A stretch of 21,553 nt of DNA from positions 1 through 21,553 of the forward strand of contig JAEWVF010000110.1 of the NCBI GenBank assembly GCA_023459215.1, read 5' to 3'. The notes beneath the pieces were generated by a model, which was not told where the DNA came from, made no database searches, and saw nothing but the letters and a program-made list of their open reading frames with translations. Every line of letters begins with the position of its first letter. Position 1 is the stretch's first letter. The translations under genes were made by a program, and so were the position numbers. Origin of the DNA: Chloroflexota bacterium (GTDB lineage: Bacteria > Chloroflexota > Anaerolineae > Anaerolineales > Villigracilaceae). Below, piece after piece: positions 13,801 to 20,933 of the stretch.

Positions 13801-14613
13801 ATCGGGGTTGAGTACAAAACTCTGCGCATCGCCCGAAACTGTCGCACTGTGAATTCCACTGTCGCTGCAGGAGATGCTGAACCAACCTTCAGTGACATTT
13901 ACTGGCTCACTGAAATTGATGGTGATGTCGCTTGAAAGAGGCACATCACTGGCAGCATTGGCCGGGATGGTGCTGGATACTGCCGGAGCGTTTTCTGTTT
14001 CACCACCTCCACAGTTGGCGGTATGCGCGCCCAGGCCATCGAAGGTATCCACAGCAAAACCTTCCCATTCGAGAGCCGGATCGAAGGCATTACTGCCGTC
14101 CGGGTCGCCAGCGCACAGGTCAGGCAGGCGGCGCAGGGTATTGTCGGCAGTGCCAGTCAGCCCGGATCCCCACTCAGTTCCGGGGTCGCTGCCCACCTGG
14201 CCGATAACATCCAATACGGTTGTGCCTTTACGCAGCACGATTGCATCATCGCCATTGAACCAGCCGGAACTGTTGGTTTGATCGGCCTGGGCCAAAATGG
14301 TTGCGTTGGCAGATGCCTGGGCAACCACATACACATCGCCATCGGCAACAGCGCCGGTCAGGTTGATGGTCAGGCTGGGGCTGGGATTGCCATTGAAATG
14401 CATCTGGATGTTGTAGCCGCCGGCAGCAAGGTCGATGGCGGCTCCGGTACCATTGTAGATTTCCAGCGCCTTGTTATTGCTGGAACCCTCAATGTACTCG
14501 GAAAAAAATAGCTCTGTTGGTGTAGCAGCACTGACAGGCTGTACAGGCAACAGAGCTGTGGCGATTGCCAGGATCAGAAATCCGGCAAATGCACGAGACA
14601 GAATTCTATTCAT
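10897..14613 (-). CDS. Secreted multidomain ExeM/NucH-type endonuclease, 1238 aa
   Basis: Extracellular DNase/RNase probably used to scavenge nucleic acids. A signal peptide (1-29, VSAA end) is followed by a lamin-tail-like domain (about 33-140), a bacterial Ig-like domain (about 209-311), an OB-fold-like segment (about 322-430), and the endonuclease/exonuclease/phosphatase domain (about 583-916). The latter has MNLLNFF (590-596), Glu652 in NEIENDG, NHLKSKG (757-763), GDYNS (809-813), LDHAL (852-856) and SDHDPV (905-910), so the active site looks complete. Two PKD-like domains follow (about 918-1090), then a C-terminal beta domain opening with FATGGGWYY. ATG 14613 was chosen because of AGAGGAGA upstream and a signal peptide directly after it. 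A longer frame to 14706 overlaps the promoter. The gene is monocistronic. Confidence 0.88.
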   Translation of the reverse strand: MNRILSRAFAGFLILAIATALLPVQPVSAATPTELFFSEYIEGSSNNKALEIYNGTGAAIDLAAGGYNIQMHFNGNPSPSLTINLTGAVADGDVYVVAQASANATILAQADQTNSSGWFNGDDAIVLRKGTTVLDVIGQVGSDPGTEWGSGLTGTADNTLRRLPDLCAGDPDGSNAFDPALEWEGFAVDTFDGLGAHTANCGGGETENAPAVSSTIPANAASDVPLSSDITINFSEPVNVTEGWFSISCSDSGIHSATVSGDAQSFVLNPDADFSSGESCTVTVNAASVSDQDEIDPPDTLETDYSFSFNTLGPVCDLPFTPIYQIQGNGTVATISGVVTTQGVVVGDYEGASPAQRGFFLQDLNGDGDESTSDGIFVFNGTNNSVSLGQVVRVTGSAGEFQDQTQISSVTSLVDCGSTASVEPVDVLLPFPSDTFAERYEGMLVRLQQTLYVTEHFQLGRFGQVVMSSEARLQQPTNMTTPGAAAIALQASNNLNRIIIDDALQNQNPDPILFGRDGQPLSASNTLRGGDTATGIVGVMTYTWAGNSASGNAYRVRPINALNGSAQFVAANPRPDSAPEIGGTLKVAGMNLLNFFNTFDGLPDNTDNCSLGVGGGATDCRGADTQAEFDRQWPKTVAAILALDADVIGINEIENDGYGPDSSIAFLVDRLNEATAPGAYAFIDVDTNTGEINALGTDAIKVGMLYKTSAVTPVGQTAALNNLAFVNGGDGAARNRPSLAQAFEQNSTGARFIININHLKSKGSACEAPDAGDGQGNCNQVRVNAVIELMNWLASDPTATGDPDILLVGDYNSYAMEDPITFIKNAGFTNLIETFLGPDAYSYVFDGQWGYLDHALGSASLVSQITGVGDYHINADEPSVLDYNTDFKTANLQASLYAPDQFRVSDHDPVVVGLDLNVAPTVSAGESYSVDEGGNVTLNATGSDLNNDPLTYEWDLNNDGVFETAGQSIPFAGVDGPTTQTVTVRVSDDGGLSASASTTVTVNNLAPAITGIIVPTGPVNVANVVNANASFNDAGTLDTHTALWDWGDGSTSAGSVTEVNGSGSVVDGHTYNAPGLYTVTLTVTDKDGASHQAVSSTVLVYNPKGGFATGGGWYYSPAGAYLDKPTKKGSSVVAFLVGYKKNASTPSGEFQMIFHLGGLRFKATSFDWLIIDQTAKTAQFQGSGKINNSGNYKFTVWADQDNPDTIRVKIWYSDETGEHVIYDTVENLRVFGSIVVHR

Positions 14614-14677
14614 GGATGATTCTCCTCTGGGTGGGATTGAGAAACCGTAGCGTTGCACGGCAAGATGGCAGGCTTTT

Positions 14678-14706
14678 ATTGTAGGCAAACCCTTACAAAA
14701 ATGCAA
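14678..14706 (-). promoter_or_regulatory. Promoter of the nuclease gene
   Basis: On the minus strand TTGCAT (14706-14701) and TACAAT (14683-14678) are 17 bp apart, close to the sigma70 consensus. The predicted leader is about 58 nt. It argues against any translation start upstream of 14613. Confidence 0.65.
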
Positions 14707-14738
14707 GCTAATTAGGGTGTACTTTTGGGGGATACCAA

Positions 14739-14776
14739 AAACTGCCTGCTGTTTTCGCGAAAACAGCAGGCAGTTT
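14739..14776. terminator. 38-bp perfect palindrome, terminator of the aminopeptidase gene
   Basis: Arms 14739-14757 and 14758-14776 are exact reverse complements with no spacer (centre TTTTCG|CGAAAA). On the minus strand the stem is followed by T-rich sequence. It lies 18 nt past the stop at 14795 and upstream of the nuclease promoter, insulating the two genes. Confidence 0.85.
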
Positions 14777-14794
14777 CAGGCTGGCTGGAACGAA

Positions 14795-15985
14795 TCAACT
14801 CCTGAGCAGGATCAATTCTCGTTGCGGTTCGCCCAGGTACTCGGCGCTGCTTTCGGTTACGAGCACATCTTCCTCCAGGCCGATATAGCCGTAGCCCGGT
14901 AAGGCCAGGCCCGGTTCAATGGTGTAAACATTCCCGGCTTCGACGCGCTGGTTGGGCTGGTCGCCATATTTTTCCCAGAGCGGCCCGAGCAGCGCGCCGC
15001 CATCGTGGGCCACGCGCCCCAACTGGTGGCCGGTGCCGTACATGTACTCGGGATAGCCTGCCGCCATGACCGTCTTCCGCGCGGCGGCATCTGCTTCTTT
15101 GCCGGCGACACCCGGTTTGAGCACCGCCCGGCAGGCTTCGACCGCCGCCCGCACTGTCTCGAAGCCGCGCTTGACCTCGGCTGGCGCGTCCGTTTCACCG
15201 GGGCGCAGGATATAAACCATGCGCTGGATATCGGAACAATATTCCTCGAACTTAACGCCGAAATCGAAATGCAGCAAATGGCCCGGCTGGATGCGGATGT
15301 CGGTTGGCCCGGCGTGCCCGACGACGGAATCCGGCCCGCTGTTGACCGCCGGATTTGAGCCTTGCGGCCAGGCGAACCCGACGCCTGCTTCCGCCATTTG
15401 GGCGTGCATAAAGGCCGCCACTTCTTTCTCCGTCATCCCAACCCGGATGTAATCAAACGTTTTGGCGAAAATCTGCCCGGTGATTTCGACCGCCCTTTTG
15501 ACTTTCGCCGTTTCGGCGGCAGTTTTTCGCCCTCTGAGCGAAGAGATGACCGCCTCGGCGCTGGTCAGCCGCCCGGCGTAGGGAGTTCCCTCCAGGTAGG
15601 CTTGCAGCTTCAGGTACATGGCATGGGTCAGCCCATCGGCGTGGACGTTGTTGGGGCTGAAGTTGACTGCAATCTGCTGCGGGTCAAGCCTGGCGAGTGT
15701 TTCGCGCAGCAGGCCGCTGACGGCGGTATCGTAGGGAATGATTTCATCGTAAACACCCAGACGGCCCACTTCCTCGGCTTCGAGACGGCCAATGATGGCG
15801 ATTTTGCGCCCGGAGCGGGTGAAAATCAGCGCGCTTTCCCAGGTCAGGTCGCCGGGGCCGAGGATGAAGTTCAGCACCGGGTCGCGCACCCCGCTGGTTT
15901 CGCGCACAAAGGTCAGCCACAGGTCGATTTCTTTTTCTTTGAGAATGTCGATGGCCTGGTTCGATTTTTCTTGGATGAGGGTCAT
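14795..15985 (-). CDS. M24 family metallopeptidase (Xaa-Pro aminopeptidase/dipeptidase type), 396 aa
   Basis: Cytoplasmic dinuclear-metal peptidase that releases N-terminal residues next to proline. An N-terminal creatinase-like domain (about 8-145) precedes a pita-bread catalytic domain (about 160-390). All five metal ligands are visible: Asp241 in HFDFGVKF, Asp252 in SDIQRM, His320 in GTGHQLG, Glu357 in IEPGLAL and Glu371 in GLEEDV. His224 (GHAGPT) and His327 (AHDGG) match accessory active-site histidines. No signal peptide. ATG 15985 follows GGAG with good spacing; the frame is open for 10 more codons upstream. The gene has its own terminator. Whether it is a PepP- or PepQ-type enzyme cannot be decided from sequence alone. 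Confidence 0.88.
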   Translation of the reverse strand: MTLIQEKSNQAIDILKEKEIDLWLTFVRETSGVRDPVLNFILGPGDLTWESALIFTRSGRKIAIIGRLEAEEVGRLGVYDEIIPYDTAVSGLLRETLARLDPQQIAVNFSPNNVHADGLTHAMYLKLQAYLEGTPYAGRLTSAEAVISSLRGRKTAAETAKVKRAVEITGQIFAKTFDYIRVGMTEKEVAAFMHAQMAEAGVGFAWPQGSNPAVNSGPDSVVGHAGPTDIRIQPGHLLHFDFGVKFEEYCSDIQRMVYILRPGETDAPAEVKRGFETVRAAVEACRAVLKPGVAGKEADAAARKTVMAAGYPEYMYGTGHQLGRVAHDGGALLGPLWEKYGDQPNQRVEAGNVYTIEPGLALPGYGYIGLEEDVLVTESSAEYLGEPQRELILLRS

Positions 15986-16009
15986 GGGGGGCTCCTTTTT
16001 TATTACAAT

Positions 16010-16091
16010 TGTCATTTCGAGCGATAGCGAGAAATCTTGTGCGATCAGGAAGATTTCTCAGTCGTTGCTACGCAACTCCTTCGAAATGACA
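16010..16091. repeat. 82-bp nested palindrome, REP/MITE-like
   Basis: Outer arms TGTCATTTCGA (16010-16020) and TCGAAATGACA (16081-16091) are exact reverse complements. Inner arms GAGAAATCTT (16029-16038) and AAGATTTCTC (16050-16059) are too. GTCATTTCGA...GAGAAATCT is a widespread intergenic repeat motif. It fills the gap between the MFS stop and the peptidase start and may also terminate transcription of the MFS gene. Confidence 0.75.
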
Positions 16092-16098
16092 CGCAACA

Positions 16099-17349
16099 TT
16101 ATTTTATTTTCCTCGGATCTTTGATCATAAACACCAGGATGGCCGCTGTGACCAGCCCGCCAACGACCGAAATCATGAACGTGGTCTGGTAGCCGGCGGT
16201 GTCGGCGATCCAGCCGCCGAGCAGCGGGGCCAGGATGGTGGCCGGGGCGACCAGGGTGTTGGCCATGCCGATGTAAACCGGCCGTTCGGCCTCGCTGCCG
16301 AATTCGACCGTCATCGCCATGCCGATGGTCCAGAAGGCGACATTGGCCAGCCCCGATAGGATGAAGACCGGGTAGAACCAACTCAACGCGGGCGCAGCCC
16401 AGGCCAGCAGCGAACTGAGCGAAACCATAAACATGCCGAAAATCAGGATGGTGCGGTGGCCCCAACGGTCGGCCAGCCAGCCCATGCCGACATTGGCCAC
16501 GGTTTGGGCGACCGTCAGGGTGGCGGTCAGCAGGCCGGCGGTGACTTCGTCCATGTTGAACTGGCGCAGGCCGTAAACGATGTAGAAGGCAAAACCCATG
16601 CTGGCAAATTGGTAGATGATGCGCATCACCAGGAACCAGGCAAAATTACGGTCGCGCTTGAGGATGGCGCCCATGCCGCTGAACGGCGATTTGCTTTCCG
16701 CCGGGATTTCTTTCAGTTCATCGACCGGTTCACGGGTGAAGCCGAGCGCAAACATCGAAAGGCCGTAGCCGAGCGAAGCCACCAGGAAGCACAGCACAAA
16801 ATCGAGCGGCGAATCGAGCCAGCCGAGCAGGTAGCCGGCCGCGATGGCCGAAACGCTGATGATGATATTGGCAAAGGCCGATTGCACGCCAAAGAAAGTG
16901 CCGCGGTAATCGGAGGGGATGATCTTGGCGATCATGCTTTGCCAGGGGTTGGCGGTAAAGCCCGAGCCGAGTCCCTGCCAGATGAGCAGGACGAAGGTCA
17001 AGGGCAGAACGAGTCCCGGCCCGAGGGTGGGCAGCAGCCAGGCCAGCAGCGCCAGGCCCAAAAACGGGACGCGCTCGTGGATCGTCATCATCATCACCAT
17101 GGGTTTGTAACGCCGCAGGCGCGCCACGCGGTTGGCGGTCAGCAGTTGCGGCAACTGCCAGCCGACCGAGTGGATGGCCGGAATCAGGCCGATCAGGGTG
17201 GCCGAGTCGGTCATGTTGCTGACGAAGAGCGGCAGGATCGTGCCGAAGGAACTGAACCCCCAGCCCAGGCCAAAAAAGGTGGCATCGGTCATGCTGATGA
17301 TGATATTGAAACGCAGGTTTTTACGGATGAGTGCTTCGAGTGCGGACAT
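16099..17349 (-). CDS. Major facilitator superfamily transporter, 416 aa
   Basis: Secondary transporter of unknown substrate. The protein is hydrophobic with about 12 spans in two halves, a charged central loop (about residues 205-225, TREPVDELKEIPAESK), and the MFS-type motif SDYRGTFFG before helix 5. ATG 17349 was chosen because the hydrophobic core starts soon after it; the frame is open far upstream, but that extension (to 17565) is polar, Cys/Lys-rich and covers the promoter region. There is no ribosome binding site before 17349; a -10 at 17357-17362 places the transcript start at or next to the ATG, so the mRNA is probably leaderless. A LacI/cre-type operator overlaps the promoter, which hints at carbohydrate-linked control. 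Confidence 0.82.
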   Translation of the reverse strand: MSALEALIRKNLRFNIIISMTDATFFGLGWGFSSFGTILPLFVSNMTDSATLIGLIPAIHSVGWQLPQLLTANRVARLRRYKPMVMMMTIHERVPFLGLALLAWLLPTLGPGLVLPLTFVLLIWQGLGSGFTANPWQSMIAKIIPSDYRGTFFGVQSAFANIIISVSAIAAGYLLGWLDSPLDFVLCFLVASLGYGLSMFALGFTREPVDELKEIPAESKSPFSGMGAILKRDRNFAWFLVMRIIYQFASMGFAFYIVYGLRQFNMDEVTAGLLTATLTVAQTVANVGMGWLADRWGHRTILIFGMFMVSLSSLLAWAAPALSWFYPVFILSGLANVAFWTIGMAMTVEFGSEAERPVYIGMANTLVAPATILAPLLGGWIADTAGYQTTFMISVVGGLVTAAILVFMIKDPRKIK

Positions 17350-17356
17350 GGGGAGG

Positions 17357-17362
17357 ATTCTA
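17357..17362 (-). promoter_or_regulatory. Putative -10 element of a leaderless MFS transcript
   Basis: Minus-strand TAGAAT at 17362-17357 predicts transcription start near 17350, one base before the ATG at 17349. The -35 region is poor and covered by the operator at 17381-17394. Confidence 0.45.
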
Positions 17363-17380
17363 CCATCGGCCTTGATTTTG

Positions 17381-17394
17381 AGAAAGCGCTTACA
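17381..17394 (-). promoter_or_regulatory. LacI-family/cre-like operator upstream of the MFS gene
   Basis: Minus-strand TGTAAGCGCTTTCT fits the Bacillus cre consensus TGWAARCGYTWNCW at every position and has the AAGCGCTT core typical of LacI-family operators. It overlaps the expected -35 region, so repression is likely. The cognate regulator is not in the window. Confidence 0.6.
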
Positions 17395-17472
17395 TGAATA
17401 TGCTGTTATTTGTCGAATTTGTCTAGAACACTTTTGCTGGAATTTTTTAAGGTAATTGCAACTTTTGGCCTC

Positions 17473-17501
17473 TTGAACTGACCTTGCGTTTATGTTAGAA
17501 T
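17473..17501 (+). promoter_or_regulatory. nrdR promoter
   Basis: TTGAAC (17473-17478) and TAGAAT (17496-17501) are separated by 17 bp. Transcription should start near 17508, giving a leader of about 83 nt with a hairpin at 17540-17563. Confidence 0.7.
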
Positions 17502-17539
17502 GACAAACGTAACCCCAATAGGTAGGGGGATTGAAAAGA

Positions 17540-17563
17540 GTACTCGCCATATGTGGCGGGTAC
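17540..17563 (+). promoter_or_regulatory. Hairpin in the nrdR leader
   Basis: GTACTCGCCA (17540-17549) pairs with TGGCGGGTAC (17554-17563) over 10 bp with one G-U pair and a TATG loop. A weaker CCCC/GGGG pairing precedes it (17513-17528). Could be a cis-acting RNA element or part of a NrdR operator; neither is proven. Confidence 0.45.
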
Positions 17564-17590
17564 AAATGTTCTAATTATGGAGAAACATTC

Positions 17591-18040
17591 ATGCGTTGTC
17601 CGTATTGCCAGCACGACGAATCAAGGGTCATTGATACCACACGCGATAGTCACGGGGGAATTCGTCGCCGCCGCGAGTGCGAGTCTTGTGGACAGCGTTT
17701 CAGCACCTATGAACGCCCGATTTTGGCGACCCCGCTGCTGATCAAGCAGGATGGCACGCGCGAAGAGTTCGACCGCGAGAAACTGGCCCGCGGCATTCGT
17801 ATTTCGTGCGCCAAACGCCCGGTTTCGGCGGCGGACATCGAACGCCTGATCGGGCAGGTCGAGGCCGAGCTGCAAAAGCTGGGCAAGGCCGAGGTTTCTT
17901 CGCGCATCGTTGGCGACATGGTTATCAACGGCCTGAAGGAATTGGACCAGATTGCGTATATCCGTTATGCGATTGTTTACCTGCGATTGGATGACCTGCA
18001 CGAATTGCGCGGTGAAATCGACCGCCTTTTAGATGCCTAA
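17591..18040 (+). CDS. nrdR: Transcriptional repressor NrdR, 149 aa
   Basis: Senses ATP/dATP and represses ribonucleotide reductase genes. The N-terminal zinc ribbon has CPYC (3-6) and CESC, with the conserved RVIDTR-like stretch (RVIDTTRDSHGGIRRRREC). An ATP-cone domain follows (about 47-140). Length is typical (about 150). ATG 17591 follows GGAG. The gene lies 99 bp upstream of nrdJ on the same strand, the common pairing for this regulator, and probably controls it. A hairpin between the two suggests partial termination. Confidence 0.96.
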   Translation: MRCPYCQHDESRVIDTTRDSHGGIRRRRECESCGQRFSTYERPILATPLLIKQDGTREEFDREKLARGIRISCAKRPVSAADIERLIGQVEAELQKLGKAEVSSRIVGDMVINGLKELDQIAYIRYAIVYLRLDDLHELRGEIDRLLDA

Positions 18041-18043
18041 ACG

Positions 18044-18098
18044 ACAGGGTCGGGTTTGGCGTTGCCCGCAATGGCCGCATTCCCGGCCCTGTTTTGTT
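18044..18098 (+). terminator. Terminator or attenuator between nrdR and nrdJ
   Basis: ACAGGGTCGGG (18044-18054) pairs with CCCGGCCCTGT (18082-18092) over 11 bp with one G-U pair. A GC-rich loop of 27 nt separates the arms and TTTTGTTCT follows. This is terminator-like, placed just past the nrdR stop. The remaining 40 nt before nrdJ contain the direct repeat ATTGCAC twice. Confidence 0.65.
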
Positions 18099-18139
18099 CT
18101 CACATTGCACGACCAAAATTTATTGCACAGGAGTTAAAA

Positions 18140-20716
18140 ATGGTTGCGAATGAAATCACTGCCCCCAAGCACGGTCTATTGCCGACCCCGCCCATCCCGG
18201 CTGATTTGCCGCCCGTTGAACTGACCGAGAATGCCCGCCAGGTGCTCGTGCGTCGTTATGTGCGCCGCGGCGATGACGGCAAGCCGGCTGAAACGGTCGA
18301 AGAGATGTTCTGGCGGGTGGCCTACCATGTTGCCAAGGTTGAAGAAGCCTGGGGCGGCGATATTGATGCGCGCGCGCGCCATTTTTATGCCCTTCTGACC
18401 AGCAAGAAATTTTTCCCCAATTCACCGACCTTTACCGGGGCCGGCACCCCGCTCGGACAGTTGGCGGCCTGTTTTGTGCTGCCCATCAGCGACGATATGG
18501 GCCGCGACGAGGCCGGCATCTTCCAGTCGCTGCGCAACGCCGCCTTGATTCAGCAGACCGGCGGCGGCAACGGATTTTCCTTCTCGCGCCTGCGCCCGGC
18601 GGGCGGATTGGTCAAATCGTCGGCGGGCCAGGCCACCGGGCCGGTCGGTTTCCTGCGCGTTTACGATCATGCTTTCGGCGAAATCGCCCAGGGCGGCACC
18701 CGGCGCGGAGCCAATATGGGCGTCCTGCGCGTCGACCACCCGGATGTGGAGGAGTTCATCGTCTCCAAGACCAGCGAAAACGCCATCACCAATTTCAATA
18801 TTTCGGTGGGCATCACCGACGCTTTCATGCAAGCGGTCAAGGACGACGCCGATTGGGAACTGGTTTTCCCCGATATTTCCGCGCCGGAATACCGCACCTT
18901 CCGCGGCACGCTCGAACAGGCCCGCGAACAGGGCATCCCGGTCAAGGTTTATAAAACCGTCCGCGCGCGTGAACTGTTCGATAAAATCGTCCAGCAGGCC
19001 CACCACAACGGCGAGCCGGGCGTGCTCTTCCTGGATGCCGCCAATCGCCAGAACCCCGTCCCGCACCTGTACCCGCTCGAAAGCACAAACCCGTGCGGTG
19101 AGCAATGGCTGGGACCGTTCGAAAACTGCTGTTTAGGCTCCGTTAATTTAGCCCAGCACCTGGGCGAGGCTGGTTCCGTCGATTGGGAGACCCTGCGCGA
19201 GAGCGTGGAACTTTCCACCCGCTTCCTGGATGACGTTGTCGAGGCCAACGCCTACGTCCCGGCGGTTCCGCAACTCAAGGAAGCCGCCCACCGCGCCCGG
19301 CGCATCGGACTGGGCATCATGGGCCTGGCCGACCTGATGTACCACGTTGGCGCGCGTTACGGTTCGCCCGAAGGCCAGGAATTCGCTTCGGTGGTGATGG
19401 AATTCGTGCGCTACCATGCCATGAAAACCAGCATCGAGATGGCCGCCGAGCGCGGCCCCTTCCCGGCCATCGAAGGCTCGATCTACGATCCCGACAACCT
19501 GAAATGGCACGCGCCCAAGTCCATCGTCCCGATCAGCCAGACCTGGCAGCGCCCGGCCCTGGACTGGGAAAGCATCACCAGCGAAATCAAAAAGCACGGC
19601 ATCCGCAACGCCGCCCAGACCACCGTCGCCCCGACTGGCACGATTGCCACCGTGGCCGGCTGCGAAGGCTACGGCTGCGAGCCGGTCTTCGCCCTGGCTT
19701 ACATCCGGCATGTCAACGACAACGGCAAGGATTTGCAACTGACCTACGGGTCGCCCTCCTTTGAAAAAGCCCTCAGCCAGGCCGGAATCAGCCCCGAGGC
19801 GCGCCAGGCCATCTTCGAGAGCGTGATGAACCACGGCACCTGCCAGGATGTGGCCGAAGTGCCCGAGGATATCCGGCGCGTTTTTGTCACCGCCGGCGAT
19901 GTGACCGCCGAGGAGCATGTGCGCATGGCGGGAGCCTTGCAGGCCTTTGTCGATAACTCGATTTCCAAGACGATTAACTTCCCCGAAGGCGCAACCGAAG
20001 CCGAGGTGGCGACCGCCTACATGCTGGCCTGGGAATTGGGCGCGAAGGGCATCACTGTCTACGTGACCGGTTCGCGCGACAAGGTCGTGCTCGAAACCAA
20101 GGCCACCCTCGAGAAGAAACAGGCCGCCGATGCGCCGGTCGAAGCGCCAAAAGCCGCCGAACGCATCATCTGGCACGAGACCAAGAAGATGCGCCCGCGC
20201 GCCCTGCGCGGCCAGACCTTCAACATCGACACGCCGCTCGGCAAGGCTTTTATCACCGTCAACGAGAACGGCGGCGACCAGCCCTTCGAGGTCTTTATCA
20301 ACACCTCCAAGGCTGGCTCGGACACGGCTGCCGTTTCGGAGGCCATCGGACGCCTGATCTCGTACATCCTGCGCCTGGCCTCGCCGATTGCCCCGGTCGA
20401 CCGCCTGCGCGAGGTGGTTTCGCAACTGGCCGGCATCGGCGGCGGACGCTCGCTCGGCTTCGGCCCCAACCGTGTCCGCTCCCTGCCGGATGGCGTCGGC
20501 CAGGTGCTGGACGAATACCTGACCAACAAAACCGAGCCGCACCTGACTCCCGGCTCGAACGGCAACGGCAACGGTCATCACCCGGCCGTCTCCGGGCCGC
20601 AGCCGGTCGGCAACCACATGAAGATTGGCGACCTGTGCCCCGAGTGCGGAGAAGCCGCCGTGGTCAACGAGGAAGGCTGCCGCAAGTGCTACGCCTGCGG
20701 GTTTAGTGAGTGTTAA
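18140..20716 (+). CDS. nrdJ: Adenosylcobalamin-dependent (class II) ribonucleotide reductase NrdJ, 858 aa
   Basis: Reduces ribonucleotides to deoxyribonucleotides with a B12-generated radical, independent of oxygen. The catalytic barrel spans about 25-560. AACF (Cys111) and CCLGSVNL (Cys330/331) are candidates for the redox cysteine pair, and NPCGE (317-321) holds the radical Cys319 and Glu321. APTGTIA lies near residue 500. A TSCPD domain follows at about 690-755. A Gly/Asn-rich linker leads to a C-terminal zinc-ribbon-like tail with CPEC and CRKCYACGFSEC, which also supplies the swinging cysteines. ATG 18140 follows AGGAG; an 84-nt upstream extension covers the hairpin and was rejected. No intein. 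Regulation is probably by the adjacent NrdR; no cobalamin riboswitch is visible. Confidence 0.95.
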   Translation: MVANEITAPKHGLLPTPPIPADLPPVELTENARQVLVRRYVRRGDDGKPAETVEEMFWRVAYHVAKVEEAWGGDIDARARHFYALLTSKKFFPNSPTFTGAGTPLGQLAACFVLPISDDMGRDEAGIFQSLRNAALIQQTGGGNGFSFSRLRPAGGLVKSSAGQATGPVGFLRVYDHAFGEIAQGGTRRGANMGVLRVDHPDVEEFIVSKTSENAITNFNISVGITDAFMQAVKDDADWELVFPDISAPEYRTFRGTLEQAREQGIPVKVYKTVRARELFDKIVQQAHHNGEPGVLFLDAANRQNPVPHLYPLESTNPCGEQWLGPFENCCLGSVNLAQHLGEAGSVDWETLRESVELSTRFLDDVVEANAYVPAVPQLKEAAHRARRIGLGIMGLADLMYHVGARYGSPEGQEFASVVMEFVRYHAMKTSIEMAAERGPFPAIEGSIYDPDNLKWHAPKSIVPISQTWQRPALDWESITSEIKKHGIRNAAQTTVAPTGTIATVAGCEGYGCEPVFALAYIRHVNDNGKDLQLTYGSPSFEKALSQAGISPEARQAIFESVMNHGTCQDVAEVPEDIRRVFVTAGDVTAEEHVRMAGALQAFVDNSISKTINFPEGATEAEVATAYMLAWELGAKGITVYVTGSRDKVVLETKATLEKKQAADAPVEAPKAAERIIWHETKKMRPRALRGQTFNIDTPLGKAFITVNENGGDQPFEVFINTSKAGSDTAAVSEAIGRLISYILRLASPIAPVDRLREVVSQLAGIGGGRSLGFGPNRVRSLPDGVGQVLDEYLTNKTEPHLTPGSNGNGNGHHPAVSGPQPVGNHMKIGDLCPECGEAAVVNEEGCRKCYACGFSEC

Positions 20717-20743
20717 GGATTTTTGTTGAAGGTTGAACGAGAG

Positions 20744-20775
20744 ACTCCTGAAGTTGAAAAGGCTTCGGGAGTTTT
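20744..20775 (+). terminator. Intrinsic terminator after nrdJ
   Basis: ACTCCTGAAG (20744-20753) pairs with CTTCGGGAGT (20763-20772) over 10 bp with one G-U pair and a 9-nt loop, followed by TTTT. Confidence 0.85.
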
Positions 20776-20878
20776 CGTTTAATCCATCCCCTGGTTTTAC
20801 GAAGAAAATGATTCCTTTGCTTTTTGGAGATTTGGAGCGAGATGATGGTTTTTTTGTTTTCGTTGTAAAATTAACTTA

Positions 20879-20907
20879 TTGCTCATCTAGAAATGGGCTG
20901 GTAATGT
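20879..20907 (+). promoter_or_regulatory. Possible promoter of the 20934 gene
   Basis: TTGCTC (20879-20884) and TAATGT (20902-20907) are 17 bp apart in an AT-rich gap. It is a weak match and would give a leader of about 20 nt. Nothing else is seen in 20776-20878. Confidence 0.35.
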
Positions 20908-20933
20908 AGAAATTAACAATGTGGAGAAGAAGC

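Noticed and set aside
14614..14706. N-terminal extension of the nuclease from a TTG at 14706
   Set aside because: It covers the TTGCAT/TACAAT promoter and precedes the Shine-Dalgarno and signal peptide at 14613.
17350..17565. N-terminal extension of the MFS protein
   Set aside because: Polar Cys/Lys-rich residues, overlaps the operator and the divergent nrdR promoter.
18041..18139. Cobalamin riboswitch before nrdJ
   Set aside because: Expected because NrdJ needs B12, but the region is too short and lacks the conserved B12-box text.
19148..20617. 489-codon frame antisense to nrdJ
   Set aside because: Low-complexity Gly/Asp/Val/His-rich translation; shadow of the conserved reductase.
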